Assembly (NCBI GenBank): GCA_009809945.1
Contig: WTPW01000157.1
Span: 1 to 64,000, forward strand
Length of the DNA: 64,000 bases
Direction of reading: 5' to 3'
Origin: Gigaspora margarita
Lineage: Eukaryota > Glomeromycota > Glomeromycetes > Diversisporales > Gigasporaceae
This document shows, in pieces, positions 1 to 11,799 of the stretch. Position 1 is the first letter of the stretch; each line of letters opens with the position of its first letter. The position numbers and the translations under genes were made by a program. Below the pieces are notes generated by a model that saw nothing but the letters and a program-made list of their open reading frames with translations, did no database searches and was not told where the DNA came from.

Positions 1-2818
1 ACACTCAACAATAAGCAAACCCAACAAACACAACTAATATTCGCTGAGTCTTCTCAACTTATTAATATTACCAAAACAAAACAAATTACTGATACTCATG
101 CTAGATATATTATTAATACTGTGATTATCCCAACTATTGAATATCGACTACAAAATATAGTTCTTAACAGGTCTATATGTAACAAAATTCTTAAACATCA
201 TATAGGTTTGGTCAAACATAAAGCCAAACTTAGTCGAACTATTCCTACTAGTACATTGCTCCACCCTCAAATCTATAATTTTAAGAATATCTGGGACATT
301 CAACTTCAACATCATATATCTAACTTCATTAAACGATTAAACAATAATGACCTACTTGGAACTACAACCCACATTCGAGTTCAGCAAATCCAAAATAACC
401 TTTGGTCACCTATTAGTATCTTTTCACATCCCAATTCCATGATTAATGGTCCTAATAGACATACCACAAATTTCAAAATTATTCTATTGTTTAAAAATCT
501 TAATTGTATAATTAGTCCTAATACAAACTGGCATATCCCTTTTAAATTAAAGAAGGATCTGTATCTTTAGAATCTATTCTATCCTCACACCCAAAATACT
601 CTACCTTTAAAAAACAAATTTGACACCACCATCTTCTCTTTTTGGAACAACTCACTACTTTTGACAACTTACATCTGCTTGACTGGAAACATATTTCACC
701 CTGACTTAACAAAATTCCAAAGGGAAGAATTCCTTTATGGTTTACTTTGTTGGAAGATAAAGTCACTAGCCATTCATATGAACGAACTATATATGCACAT
801 TTTAATTTACCACAAGCTAACTATTATAGTTATACTACTGGACATTCATTTAAACACACTAAACCATGGCTAATTACTATTTTGGATAATCAAATTATCT
901 TAGGTAAAGCATGCAGGAAGCATACTATATCAAATTATACTTTAATAACTCACTGGCAATGCTCTATTGAAGAACAATTTACAAGCTTATACCCATTATC
1001 ACCTATTACTACATCCCCATGTTCTAATTGTTCTCTCAATTCAAATACTATTGCAAATAAGTGCACTATCTTTATACCTACCAGTCATGCTACGAAATTT
1101 TTTGGCAGAATTAATTCTGACAAATCAATTAATCTAAATGCAAATCATCTAGATCTTGTTTATTCTATTGCAACCAGNAGCCCTATTCATATTCCACCCT
1201 CACCAAATATTGTAATCTTCTCTACATTAATCCCTTCTATATTCCAATCTAGTATTGCACTTGATACTCTTCAATCTATTGCCAATCAAAACTACAATTC
1301 AACTGAACTCATATTCTATACTGATGGATCTGTTCTTAATCTTAGTAGCTCTCAATGCTCTATGGGCATAGGTTGGATACAGCTACAAAATACTACTATT
1401 CTACACACTTTTCAGATACAAACCAAATTCTGGCCTTGCTCTTTTAAGGCTGAACTTATAGCAATTTTGTCTGCAATCTGCACTGCACCTAGAAACTGCA
1501 ATATTCAAATTTTTACAGATTCTCAATCTGTAATATCCAAATATNACAATCTTATTAGCACTACACCACTCCCTAAATCCTTAAACATTCCATATTGGCC
1601 TATCTGGAATACACTATTAAACTTTGCAAAATCATATAATCTTAATATTATATTTCACAAAGTTACCGCTCATCAAAACAACGAATTTAACAACAAAGCT
1701 GATCAACTAGCATGTAGCCACCAAATTGCACCTTATCTCATTTTCAACCCATACAACATATATAACCCTCAGCACTCTCTTCTTCTTGATAAGCTTCCTA
1801 TTGAACTTTCTATTCGACGTAGTATAAGAACAATATGCTATGCACATATAACTGCACTCTGGTCATCACAAAACCATATCCAGAAATGGATAGCTATCTT
1901 TTAGCATATTAACTGGAATGCTACTTGGCTTTATATTAATAATAATCAAAAAATTTGTAACTTCTCTCATAGTTTTCAATCTTTAGCCCTTAAATCATTT
2001 AGAGTTAAGTTACTCCTAGATGATCTTCTAGCTCCACATGTTCTACACAAAAGAAACCCCACTTACCCTAATATCTGCCATATATGCCACAATGCAAGTA
2101 ATATACTACATTGGGCTATTTGTCCCTCCTTTGAACCACTGTATAATATTATAAAAAACTCAATACATACTACTTTAAACTCTAGCAAACTAGAGATTTC
2201 ACAAGCCAATGCTGAAAATCTCTATAACCAAATTATAAATCTGGATAGTTTTCAGATTCATCACTTTCCAAACAGACACTCTTTATTTTCTACCTTATCA
2301 GGCTTTATTCCCTTTGAAATCATATACACAATACGCGAATATACCCTATCTATTAAAGCTGCTAGTTCCCTTACTATTTAATTACTTCTCAATATTAATC
2401 AACAAATTTATACAAACATTTGGATCCCCTATTGTATTTCTAGATCTCAAGATCAGTTTATATCTTCACAACTCCTCCAAGATAGCACTTTACTAACTCA
2501 TACAACATTAAATAACCCCTCTAATAACAATGAGCTTACTATACAAACTTCTATTCATAAAATTGAAACATGGCTTCCCAAATGGATTAAATACTCAATA
2601 CACTTCTCTAACATCCTTTCATATAACCAAATCTAGGTGAGCCTTGGCCACTCTGGTAGGTTTAGGCTGCAGATAAGTATTTAAATATATTTAGATATAT
2701 GTCTGAGTTTTTACTCTTAACAATAGATTTAAGTGATGAAAGTTTTTGTTTGTAAAAAGTTTCTATTAAATCTAATAAAGATAAAAGCATGGTCTCACCT
2801 TTAACATTAAAAAACAAA
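1..2818 (+). mobile_element. 3' half of a LINE (non-LTR retrotransposon) with RNase H, 5' end outside window
   Basis: The frame is open from base 1 to a stop at 568-570 and carries the region between reverse transcriptase and RNase H (EYRLQN, KRLNNNDLLGTTT). After a shift of frame it continues as an RNase H domain (747-1904), then past a stop at 1902-1904 into a C-terminal region with a C-x2-C-x7-H-x3-C knuckle near 2086-2134, ending at a stop at 2634-2636. The 3' UTR holds an AATAAA-type signal near 2773 and ends in an A-rich stretch about 2800-2818. The order connection-RNase H-CCHC is that of I/Jockey-like LINEs. Several frame breaks and stops show this copy is dead. A single unread base lies at 1178 and another at 1545. 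Confidence 0.88.
747..1904 (+). pseudogene. LINE RNase H domain
   Basis: About 385 codons. The acidic and histidine signature of RNase H is visible in order: FYTDGS (first Asp), FKAELIAIL (Glu), IFTDSQSV (second Asp) and KVTAHQNNEFNNKADQLA (His/Asp motif before the final helix). It would remove RNA from the RNA:DNA hybrid during target-primed reverse transcription. The upstream part of this frame has no clear match and overlaps frame-shifted RT-connection sequence, so the ATG at 747 is not a natural start. The frame ends at a TAG, after which the C-terminal LINE sequence continues in the same frame (HINWNATWLY), so the TAG is a decay stop inside a larger polyprotein. Confidence 0.85.
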
Positions 2819-3167
2819 AAATTTTTTTTATATATATTACAATATATGATATAATATAAAATATATATTACAATATATAATATAATATAAAATATATATT
2901 ACAATATATAATATAAAATATATATTACAATATATAATATATAATAAATATAAAATATATTAGGTAATAATAATTTTTTAAAAATTTAGCAAAATATGAA
3001 CTCATATATTGCTAAATATAACCACATAATTAGATTTTTTTTCTTATCTCTTTCTTATCGTTTTTCTCACCTGTGTGCAATTTCAAGGTATTTTATTATA
3101 ATTATTATTATTAATTTGTTTTTTTTTATTTATTATTAATATTATTTACTAATAAAAATTTTTTTTT
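2819..3167. repeat. AT-rich direct repeat, copy 1
   Basis: Starts with tandem ATATATTACAATATATAATA units and continues through TTAGGTAATAATAATTTTTT and a segment with CTTATC..TTTTTCTCACCTGT. The same order recurs at 4201-4556 and, partly, at 4557-4830. Copies 1 and 2 are separated by the tRNA-headed retroposon at 3168-4200, so part of the duplication may be the target duplication of that insertion plus an older tandem array. No coding potential seen. Confidence 0.75.
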
Positions 3168-4200
3168 TTTTGTATTTAAAGTATTCGCTTAGGGATCAGG
3201 AAATTTTATTCAAGATTTTAGGGCCGTTGGTAATCCCACATGGGGAACTACTGATATTTGTTACAATGACAAGAGTACAACTAGCCACACTTGCAACTTT
3301 TGGTTGCCTATTTAAGTAGCTACCCTAAGGTTCTACACTAGCTGCCATACCTGCAACCCACATACTGGCATTGCCTATTTAAACTCTCTGATTCTTGTCC
3401 CTCCTGCCAACCCTCTTGTATCACTAGAACATTGTTCTAGATACTGGTTCCGTGCCCTTAGGACCCATACCCCAGGCGGGTATCCTCGCGGAAAACTTGG
3501 TAGAGTGGTACCTGTCTCACACAAATATTCACCTATACTTCAGTAATTATCACTATGGCTCGCGCCAACACTTGCAAGACAAGGTAACCCCTGTCCTCTT
3601 ACCAATACCTACTTCTGCCCTTGCAAAGTTCACTAACCCCAGTACCCCATCCCTTCGTCTTTCTGAGCATATTCCCCGGTACTTCCCAAAACTCCCACTC
3701 TGATAGCCCGGAAGGATCGGTCAGCTCAGCTTTAGGATGCCATTATGGTCTCCCTTTCCTTGGTCCACACTTCTATAACATGTGTCCTTTTCCTCTGGTA
3801 TGACTCCGGCGGCCAGGTTGGTATACCCCCTCTTGCCATAGGGGCTCTTGCCCGTCCTGGTTTTCCTGGCTAGTCTACCCATTCCAACTCTGTTTTGTGA
3901 TACCGTCGAAAGCCGACTATTCTCCGCTCAGGGCTTGCCAAGCATGTTTCCCATTCCAACACCCCCGGGGGTTATTTTTACCTGCCCTATACAGGGCTCC
4001 CAAATTGGTATTGTTGTTATACCAATACGCCCTTGGTGCAACCCAGGTTACAGATCTACCAATCTGGCATACAGATTGAGTTAACGTAACACAGATATGA
4101 ATTTTTGAAAAACGTCTCCGGTAGGATTCGAACTCTGTACCTGTAGTCACAAATGCTTGGGGGGTGACAAACATCCGACTTCACTAAGTCGCCACACCCC
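3168..4200 (-). mobile_element. ~1 kb tRNA-headed SINE-like retroposon
   Basis: Markedly richer in G+C than its flanks. Read on the minus strand it begins at 4200 with a tRNA-like head, runs through a ~950 bp body and ends in an A-tract (a T-run at about 3158-3170 on the plus strand). Both sides carry ACTAATAAAA followed by T-runs (3147-3167 and 4200-4219), a long target duplication as expected from LINE-driven insertion. Part of the body (about 3262-3400) matches 21852-21985. The plus-strand frames inside it are not protein genes. Around 1 kb is long for a SINE, so it may be a composite. Confidence 0.65.
4112..4200 (-). promoter_or_regulatory. tRNA-like head with pol III A and B boxes
   Basis: On the minus strand the head begins GGGGTGTGGCGACTTAGTGA (A-box-like) and contains AGTTCGAATCCTACCG (B box, near-consensus GTTCGAATCC) about 65 bases further on. 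The two ends do not pair into an acceptor stem, so this is not a working tRNA. It lies exactly at the 5' border of the retroposon, next to the target duplication, which fits an internal RNA polymerase III promoter. Confidence 0.72.
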
Positions 4201-4830
4201 ACTAATAAAATTTTTTTATATATATTACAATATATAATATAATATAAAATATATAATATAATATAAAATATATATTACAATATATAATATAATATAAAAT
4301 ATATTAGGTAATAATAATTTTTTAAAAATTTAGCAAAATACGAACTCGTAGATTGCTAAATATAACCACGTAATTAGATTATTAGCGTTAGTTTACATAT
4401 TGCTAAAGTTTAAATAATTATTATTTAAATAGAAATTTTTTTTCTTACCTCTTATCATTTTTCTCACCTGTATGCAATTTCAAGGTATTTTATTATAATT
4501 ATTATTATTATTTTGTTTTTTTTTTATTTATTATTAATATTATTTACTAATCAAAAAATTTTTTATATATATTACAATATATAATATAATATAAAATATA
4601 TCAGGTAATAATAATTTTTTAAAAATTTAGTGAAATACAAACTTGTAAATCGTATCTAAATCTTAAATAATAATTATTTATATAGTAATTTTCTTTTGCC
4701 TGCTTTTCTCACTAGTGTGCAACGCTTAAAGGTATATATATATATTTATACTAATGGTTATTTATTTTTTTTAATTAAATATAATTTACAAATAATTTAA
4801 TTTTGATATTTATTAATTGACAACTATAAT
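4201..4830. repeat. AT-rich direct repeat, copies 2 and 3
   Basis: Copy 2 (4201-4556) repeats copy 1 with the same internal order: ATATATTACAATATATAA units, TTAGGTAATAATAATTTTTT, then CTCACCTGTATGCAATTTCA. Copy 3 (about 4557-4760) is shorter and more diverged and ends before the first exon of the next gene. No gene is seen here. Confidence 0.7.
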
Positions 4831-4861
4831 ATTTTTTTAAAAATAAATAGAAATATAAAGA

Positions 4862-6820
4862 ATGGACAACTTAATGTGAGCAATCTATCTTTTATATTCT
4901 TACAATACTGAACAATATATTCGCCAAATTCAATTTCATAATAAAGAAATTGAATTAACATATGTAAATGATACCAAAACATGTTGCTTTTTCCAAGAAA
5001 TTGGAGATATTACTAATTTTCATAAAAAATTAACATCTCAATTGGATTTAATTATTAATATTAATAATAATAATAATGAAATTCCAAATGAAAATAATGA
5101 AATTTTAAATGTGAAATATGAAGAACTTTATGCTTTTACTTGTAAGTATGCTGTATTCAATTATTAATTCTTTGATACATGTTCTTTATTAAATGATTTC
5201 AATTTTGTTTAGATAAAGAAATAATGCAAATAGATGAAGTTAATGAAAATAGTAAAGTTATACAAGTGGATAAAGCTAATGAAAATTGTAGTGAATACAA
5301 TAATGAAATTAATGATATTGGTAAAAAAGGTGATAATGAAGAGGATGGATGTAATAAGGAAAGTAATGAAAAAAATGAAGATATGAATGATGATGAGAAT
5401 GAAAGCAATGAAGAAAGTGATGAAGATAAAAATGATGATGAGAATGAAGATGAGGATGAAGATAATGAATGAAATATTAAGCGACAATATAAGTTATAAT
5501 TTAAATAATTTTCTATTAATTTAAAAAAAATCACTTAATTTTAATTTTAATTTAGGTATTGCGGCACAAACTTCTAAATCGGTTAATCAGCTTTTTCTAC
5601 CTGCTTTTCTTCAAGAAGTATCACCTGATATTATAAATCAATGTGTTATTTTAGCATCTATTATACATAATACAAATTTTAACAAAATTGAAATTCATCC
5701 AACAAAAAAAACTGCAATACTTAAAAATAGTAAAGGTGATATTATACTTGAGCCAATTAACCCTGTAGAAGTTAGAAAGTCTATTAAGAATATTCAATTT
5801 CCCAAATTAAACAGAGTAAGCAGAAAGCAAGTTAACCAAGATCCATATCCACTTTTAGGTTATTTTGCTAATTTTGAGACCACTAAAAAAAGGAATATAT
5901 TAACTGGAAATAAATTGAAAGTTTCAAATCTATATGATGAACTGTTGGCTTTTGAAAGAGAATTATCTGTTATTGCACCATTTTATGATAAAAATTCTAA
6001 TCTTAAAAAAGATGACTATTATAAAAATTTAATTGGATATCTAAAGGAACTTTCTATAATTCGTAAAACTTCAATAGTTCAATTTGATCCTGCTCAGATT
6101 GATGGTGGATTAGCTTTAGAATATNAAAATCTTGTATTATCAAATTTAGATAATAGTTTAGATTTGCAAAACCANATTATGCTTTTAAGATGCANTCCAC
6201 AGGTATCTAAGNATCTTAGNGTTAGTAATTTTTNNAAACATGATGCATTAGATAGACAATTGCAAATTTTTACTACATTAATGAGCACATGTTATCAGTC
6301 TATTTTTGATTGTAATATTACAACTTATAATATTGAAGTTTCTCGAAGAATGTTACTGCGATTCTTGTATAAGTTTGAAATAGCATATAATTACTTAATA
6401 GAATNGGNAAATAAGTGTACAACCCGTGAAAAGGGAACCAAATNTGCAACTCAAATAAGGGNNTTACTTACTGGGAAAGTATCACCATATAGCATGTTTA
6501 ATATTCATCAATCAAATAATTTATTTAATATTAAACATGTTATTGATGGTGATTCTTTCAAAGTAAGAAAAAGAAAAAAGAATCATGATATAGAAGACTA
6601 TATGGACCTGAACATAAATATTCCTGGTTTTGTAGGAAATATTTTATCAAGAAAACTGACAACTTTTATTACTGCAGGGCCTCGCTTGCATCAATTACTT
6701 GAAGCACTTAATAATAATTGGGTACTTTTAGATATAATTGATAATGTTAGTATTATATGGCTAGAAAATTTCAGAAAAAATAAATGGCCTGCTTTTATTA
6801 AAAATATTAAAGGATATTAA
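4862..6820 (+). CDS. unrecognised multi-exon, acid-rich gene, probably element-borne
   Basis: I do not recognise the product. Exon 1 (ATG 4862) runs to 5141. A 71 bp intron (5142-5212, GTAAGT..TTTAG) joins in frame to exon 2, which is strikingly acidic (runs of D, E and N). A further AG at 5555 opens a ~420-codon uninterrupted frame to 6820 that includes KRKKNHD and a C-terminal W-rich tail (NNWVLLDIIDN, WLENF). The join between exon 2 and the last exon does not keep frame as I read it. In-frame TGA codons lie at 4877 and 5470. Unread bases between 6125 and 6462 leave about ten unknown residues. The plan, a short 5' exon then an acidic exon then a long exon, resembles the transposase gene that follows. 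It could be a second gene of that element or of a separate one. Confidence 0.5.
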
Positions 6821-6972
6821 ATTCTTTTTATATACTAAAAATTTTGTATTAATTTTGAATTTGTTTTGCTAAATTGCTTTTATTGCAATATATTGTTTTA
6901 TATTAGTAGGTATATTAAATAATTAGTATTTGTATAATTTTAAATATCAATTATAATAAGTCTAATATGAGT

Positions 6973-7109
6973 GCCATCAAAAGAAAATCTGTAATTGGGC
7001 TTTAATTATATTTTGTTTATAGTTAGCCATTTATGATAGATTTTTCATAGACGGTTAGCTATTCATAAAATATAATTAAAGCCCAATAACAGGTTTTCTT
7101 TTGATAGTA
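6973..7109. repeat. near-perfect hairpin / MITE
   Basis: Left arm from CATCAAAAGAAAATCTGTAA pairs with the right arm ending TTTTCTTTTGATAG; arms are about 60 bases with few mismatches and a loop of about 20. It lies between the unknown gene and the Tnp2 gene. The ends resemble CACTA-type termini loosely (..ACTATCAAAAG on the right), but no clear target duplication is seen. Confidence 0.75.
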
Positions 7110-7355
7110 AAAATTTATTTTTACTTTAGATTATTCTTATATAATTATAATTATTTTTTAATTTTTTTACAACTTGTTTTTGTAAGTTGCTTTTCCATTA
7201 ATTTAGCAAAATACAAATTTGTTATTTGTTAAAAAAAAATTAGTGAAAAAAAAGGTTAGTTTTTTTCAATAAATTGTTAGTAAAATTAATTAGCTTAAAA
7301 AAAATAAATATTTCAAATACTTATATTTTAATTATAAATTTTATAATAATTAGCT

Positions 7356-10300
7356 ATGGATAAAAAAGTTTTATGTACTTGTATATTTTGCTTGCAAGAA
7401 ACTGATAGTCACGGCAAATTATTAAGTACCTCTACTCGAACAAGACATAGAAAACGAGAAAAAAATCTTCAAAATCCTTTTCCAATTTCAAATAATACAT
7501 CTAATAATATTTTAAATAATCAAATAAACATTATTAGTATGGAGGATATTGATATTGAAGAAAATATTAAACAAAGTAAGATAAAAAAAAATGTTAATTT
7601 TGAATTAATTTTTTTTTTTTAAATTGAATTAATTTTTTAAATTTTTAGATTTAGAAAATAAGGAATTGGATGAAGAGGATGAATTGGAGGAAAATGAGGA
7701 ATTGGATGAAGAGGATGAATTGGATGAAGAGGATGAATTGGAGGAAGAGGATGAATTGGAGGAAAAAGATAAATTGGAGGAAGAGGATGAATTGGAGAAG
7801 GAGGATGAATTGGAGGAGGAGGATGAATTGGAAGAGGAGGATGAATTGGAGGAGAAGGATGAATTGGAGGAGAAGGATGAATTGGTGGATGAATCAGAAA
7901 GTAATGAAAAAATAAGTTTTAAATCTGAAGAGGATTTTAATAATACTGAATTTAATGGTAATTATTTTTAGTTTGATATATTTATTTAAAATTTTTTATA
8001 TTAATATTTTTATATTTTAGATTTATCAAATGATATAAATAAAGGGCTCAGCTTCTTTATATCAAAGATAAACACACAATTTCTGATCAAGCATTTAATA
8101 AAATATTAGAAATTTTTAATATTTCTAATATTTCTCTTTATTGGCTTCGAAATTTCTAGAAAATTTGGTTCCAATAGAACCAAAACTTATAGATATTTGT
8201 TGGAATTCTTGCTGTGCATTTACTGGACAAAATGCTAATCTTAATACATGTGCTATATGTAAAGAGTCACGGTATACAATTAAAAAAAATTTTAAAAAGT
8301 CTAGAAAACAATTAGCATATTTTTCAATAACTGATAGCTTAAAATTACAATATAAAAATCTATCACGAGCAGAAGATCTTAGATATCGATATGAATATAC
8401 ATCAAGAAAAGAGTATACTTCAGAGAATAGCATAATTGGGGATGTTTTTGATAGTAATAGATATAAAACTTTAGTAGCATTAGGCTTATTTTTAGATTAT
8501 AGAGATGTTGCTTTAATTGCATCTATGGATGGCTATCAAGTTTTTAAACAAAACTGAAATGACTATTGGATAATTTTGCTTTTAAATGCAAACCTTTCAC
8601 CATCAAAAAGAGTAAAAAAAGAAAATTTAATAATTAATATGGTTATACCTTGACCAAAATCTCTAAAAGATTTTAACAGTTTTTTATGACCATTAGTTGA
8701 TGAATTAAAGCAACTTGAATATAATTTTTTTTATTTTAAATTATATAATTAATAGTATTAAAATATATATTAATTTAATTAAAATTTTATAGCTAGTATA
8801 ACTTGTTATGATGCAATATTAAAAGAAACATTTAAATTGCATAGCTATATTCTTTCATGGTCTAGAGATATTCCTGCTTTATCTAAAGTTATGTGTCTTT
8901 CAGATCATAATGCTAAATATGGATGCCGATATTGTTATATAAAAGGGACCTATTCTGAAATTGCTAGACATATGTATTATCCACTTCATTTATTAAATGA
9001 AGATAATAATTATGATCCTGAAAATTTACCAATGCATTCTTATAATAGTTATATTTTGTATAGTAAAGAATGCAAAAAAGGTAATTTTATTATTTATTTT
9101 AATTAAATTTAAACTTATTAAATGTTTATTTATTATATTAATAGGTGTAAATGGATATAGCATTCTATTTGAATTATCTTTAATTAATTTTCCTTTATCA
9201 TTTCTAGTAGATATTATGTATGCACTTTTTGAAAATATTGCTCCTCATATGTTTCGTCACTTTATAGGCAAATTTTTTAAAAATGAAACTTTAAATAATA
9301 CAGAATATAAAATTTTAAAAAAAAATTAGAATAAAATTGAAAAAATAATTGAATATAATAAAAAAGCAATGCCAACAGATTTTGGTAGGCCTCTTATTAA
9401 TATTCAGAAATATTACTTATCTTTTAAAGCTAAAGAGTAGTGTAATTGGATAATTTTGTATTCACTTCCTCTTTTGCAAAAATATCTGCAAGAAAGGTAA
9501 TTGTTTTTAATCTATAAACTTAAAGAATAATATTATGAATAATTTTTTATTTTTGTTATTTTATAGATATCTAAATGGATGGACAAATTTTGTTAAAGCA
9601 ACAAAATTATGCTTTAATCAACTTTATCAAAAGATGAACTTAAAGAAATTCGAATATTATTTATCAAATTTATTAAACATTATGAGCAGTAAATTTAAAT
9701 TACAATTATCTATAAAATAGTATTTTTAAAATTTTAATTAATATTTTTTTTTAGAGAATATTATCAAAAAAAATCTGAACGTCTCCAGGCAGCTCTTATT
9801 AGTTTTCATTATCTTTTACATATTGCAGAATCAATTTATGAAACTGGTCCTGCATGAGCAACATGGCAATTTCCAATAGAAAGATTGTGTGGAATGTTAA
9901 TTCCTTTAGTTAATTCTCATGTGCATCTATATAAAAATTTAATAAACAAATTAACTATATGAACACGCTTTGTACATTTACAATATAATGATAAATATCA
10001 TCAGCAAATTTTTAAACCTATTTTTAATGAATCTTTTAATAAAGAAAAATTATTTTCTTTATCAAAAGAACATATAATGGCAAAAGGAGAAATTCAAAAA
10101 ATTAAACAATATTATGCAACTAAATTTGATTTACTATTAAAAAATATAATGGTAAATATTTATCTTAATGATACTTAATTTAATTATAGTTTTTAATAAT
10201 ATATTTTAAAAAATTTAGATTAAAACTACTAAAATTTATAAATATAGCAAATTAAAAACAAAATCTGGATCAATTATTGGTTCGTTATTTTCTAATAATG

Positions 10301-10721
10301 ATGAAGATATAAAAAGAAACAATTATTCAATTGGAGTAAGTAAATCACTTTTAAATTATAAAATATTTAAATATTTAATAATTATATTTAACTGTTAAAT
10401 ATTTTATAATTATTGTAGCCAAAATTTCTTGTTGATAAAAATGCACATTATCCAAAAGCACCTATTGTTTTTGAAGAGCAAAAATTTTATGATCAAGTTC
10501 TATATTATTTTACTCATGAATATGTAAATGAAATACATTTATTAGCTTATATACATTGGGTAAGAAACATAGAAATTTCAAGAAATAATATAAAATTATT
10601 TCGAAATTTTGGTGAAAAAAGTATTATTAATATAAATGCTATAGATCGTTGTGTGGGTTTTTTAAAATTAGAAAAAAACAAGTATATTATTATAGATAAA
10701 GAAAATCAAATAATATTTTAG
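7356..10721 (+). pseudogene. Tnp2-type (CACTA/EnSpm-like) transposase, decayed
   Basis: Multi-exon gene. Exon 1 (ATG 7356) has a cysteine-rich start (CTCIFC) and HRKRE. Intron 7576-7648 and intron 7958-8020 both splice in phase around an acidic DELEEE repeat. The core follows: ICWNSCCAFTGQNANLNTC with CAIC, DGYQVFKQN, RVKKENLIINMVIP, CYDAILKETF, WSRDIPALSKVMCLSDHN, CRYCYIKGTYSE, INFPLSFLVDIMYALFENI, WTNFVKATKLCF, FPIERLCGMLIPLVNSH and the C-terminal IDRCVGFLKLEKNKYIIID. This order is that of fungal Tnp2 transposases. Shifts of frame lie near 8045 and 8157. In-frame stops are TGA at 8555, 8651, 8687, 9855 and 9960, and TAG at 9327 and 9438. Several stand where the family has Arg, Gly or Trp (for example GPA-W-ATWQFP). 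It cannot make an active enzyme. Confidence 0.88.
7662..7890 (+). repeat. in-frame acidic minisatellite (DELEEE/K units)
   Basis: About a dozen imperfect 18 bp units of the GATGAATTGGAGGAAGAG type within exon 2 of the transposase gene. They encode a Glu/Asp-rich stretch with regular Leu, which may form a charged helix. The repeat is likely to change length by slippage. Confidence 0.85.
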
Positions 10722-10730
10722 AAATAAAAT

Positions 10731-11040
10731 AAATATATATTTACTGTTAAAATTTCTAATTCTAATATAAATCTAAAATTGAATTATTTCCATATATTTC
10801 TGAACTATATTACTGTTAAAATTTTCTAATTCTAATATAAATATAAAATCAGAGTATTTCCTGTAATATTTCTGGAATATATTTATAAATAAAATTTCCA
10901 ATTTTAATATAAATGTAAAATCAGATTATTTCCTGTAGTTTTTCTGGAATATATTTATAATTAAAATTTCTTAATTTTAATATAAATGTAAAATCAGATT
11001 ATTTCCTGTGGTTTTTCCAGAATATATTTTATTATTAAAA
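10731..11040 (+). repeat. ~72 bp tandem repeats just 3' of the Tnp2 gene
   Basis: Four to five imperfect units sharing TAATATAAATNTAAAATC then AGATTATTTCCTG and TTTCTGGAATATATTTATAA. Subterminal repeat clusters are a known feature of CACTA-type elements, where the transposase binds, so these may mark the element's 3' subterminal region. The actual terminus was not identified. Confidence 0.65.
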
Positions 11041-11500
11041 ATTTCTAATTTAAATATTAAATGTTATTGGAAAATTTTCTGAATATTTATTTGAAACAAA
11101 AATTTTACGATATTTTTAAGACTCTCGATTGGAATATAATCAGAATATTATTAAAATACCTAAATAAAATCAGAATATAATGAATAAAATTTTTTTATAG
11201 GGTTTACGGATAACCAATACGGGTCACCTGGATAGCAAGAGTTATAACCCGGTTAATGGGTATTATGCGGGTTACCCAGGTAACCTTATATGGGTACAAT
11301 CTCTACTAAAAGCTAACTATTAATAAGAATCTGATAAATTCTGGAAGAGAAATAAATGAACATAAATACGGGTCAAATATCCCAAAATATTCCGAATGCA
11401 GGCCAGTAGTTAGCTGTTAGCTACCCGCTTAGCTGATGATTTAGCCAGCTAGCTAAGCCAGCTAACTAAAACCATGTAGCTTAAATCACTATCTATACTA
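11041..11500. other. no gene; palindromic GGGTTA-rich patch
   Basis: About 11198-11300 is richer in G+C, with several GGGTTA/TAACCC palindromic words (GGATAACC, TAACCCGG, GGGTTACCC). A TAGCTGG/CCAGCTA patch follows at 11405-11470. I could not find paired ends or target duplications. No coding. Confidence 0.4.
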
Positions 11501-11507
11501 TGTATCA

Positions 11508-11792
11508 AATGCTATAGGTAGTGAGTTCAAAAAATTTTGCATGTTGTGTAACTCAAGCCACTCTGGCCTAAATAATTTTGCCTGAAATCACCAAATTTTA
11601 ATAAATTTTACTAACAAACCTGCTAACCGTGTACTAAGTAAAATTGCTTGGATTGTAATTTTGCTATAATTTTACAAAGCTAGTATTAATGCTCCGCATT
11701 TTCGACCTGAGGCTGAATTTGAATTACCAGAGTGGCTCAGGTTACATGACGTGCAAAATTTTTTGGAAACCACTAACTTAATATGCTATAAG
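11508..11792. repeat. long hairpin
   Basis: Arms of about 60 bp: AACTCAAGCCACTCTGG on the left pairs with CCAGAGTGGCTCAGGTT on the right, continuing through TCAAAAAATTTTGCA/TGCAAAATTTTTTGGA to GCTATAGG/GCTATAAG. The internal spacer is about 170 bp. Probably a MITE or the ends of an inverted-repeat element; no clear target duplication. Confidence 0.7.
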
Positions 11793-11799
11793 TGGTGAA

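Noticed and set aside
3452-4084. Overlapping open frames in a G+C-richer stretch as host protein genes
   Set aside because: No recognisable motif, several overlapping frames on both strands, and the whole stretch is the body of a retroposon.
4112-4200. Minus-strand tRNA gene (B box GTTCGAATCC)
   Set aside because: No acceptor-stem pairing and an abnormal anticodon arm; it sits at the border of a retroposon with a target duplication.
5224-5472. Acidic frame as a separate small gene
   Set aside because: It is in phase with the upstream exon across a clean 71 bp GT..AG intron, so it is better read as an exon. The opposite-strand Ser/Ile-rich frames are shadows of it.
8555-9962. TGA reassigned to Trp in the Tnp2 gene
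   Set aside because: Only some TGA sites fit Trp; others stand at likely Arg or Gly, TAG stops and frame shifts occur too, so decay is simpler.
11198-11310. hAT-type element starting TAGGGTTTACGG
   Set aside because: The right end (reverse TAGAGATTGTACC) matches poorly and no 8 bp duplication is seen.
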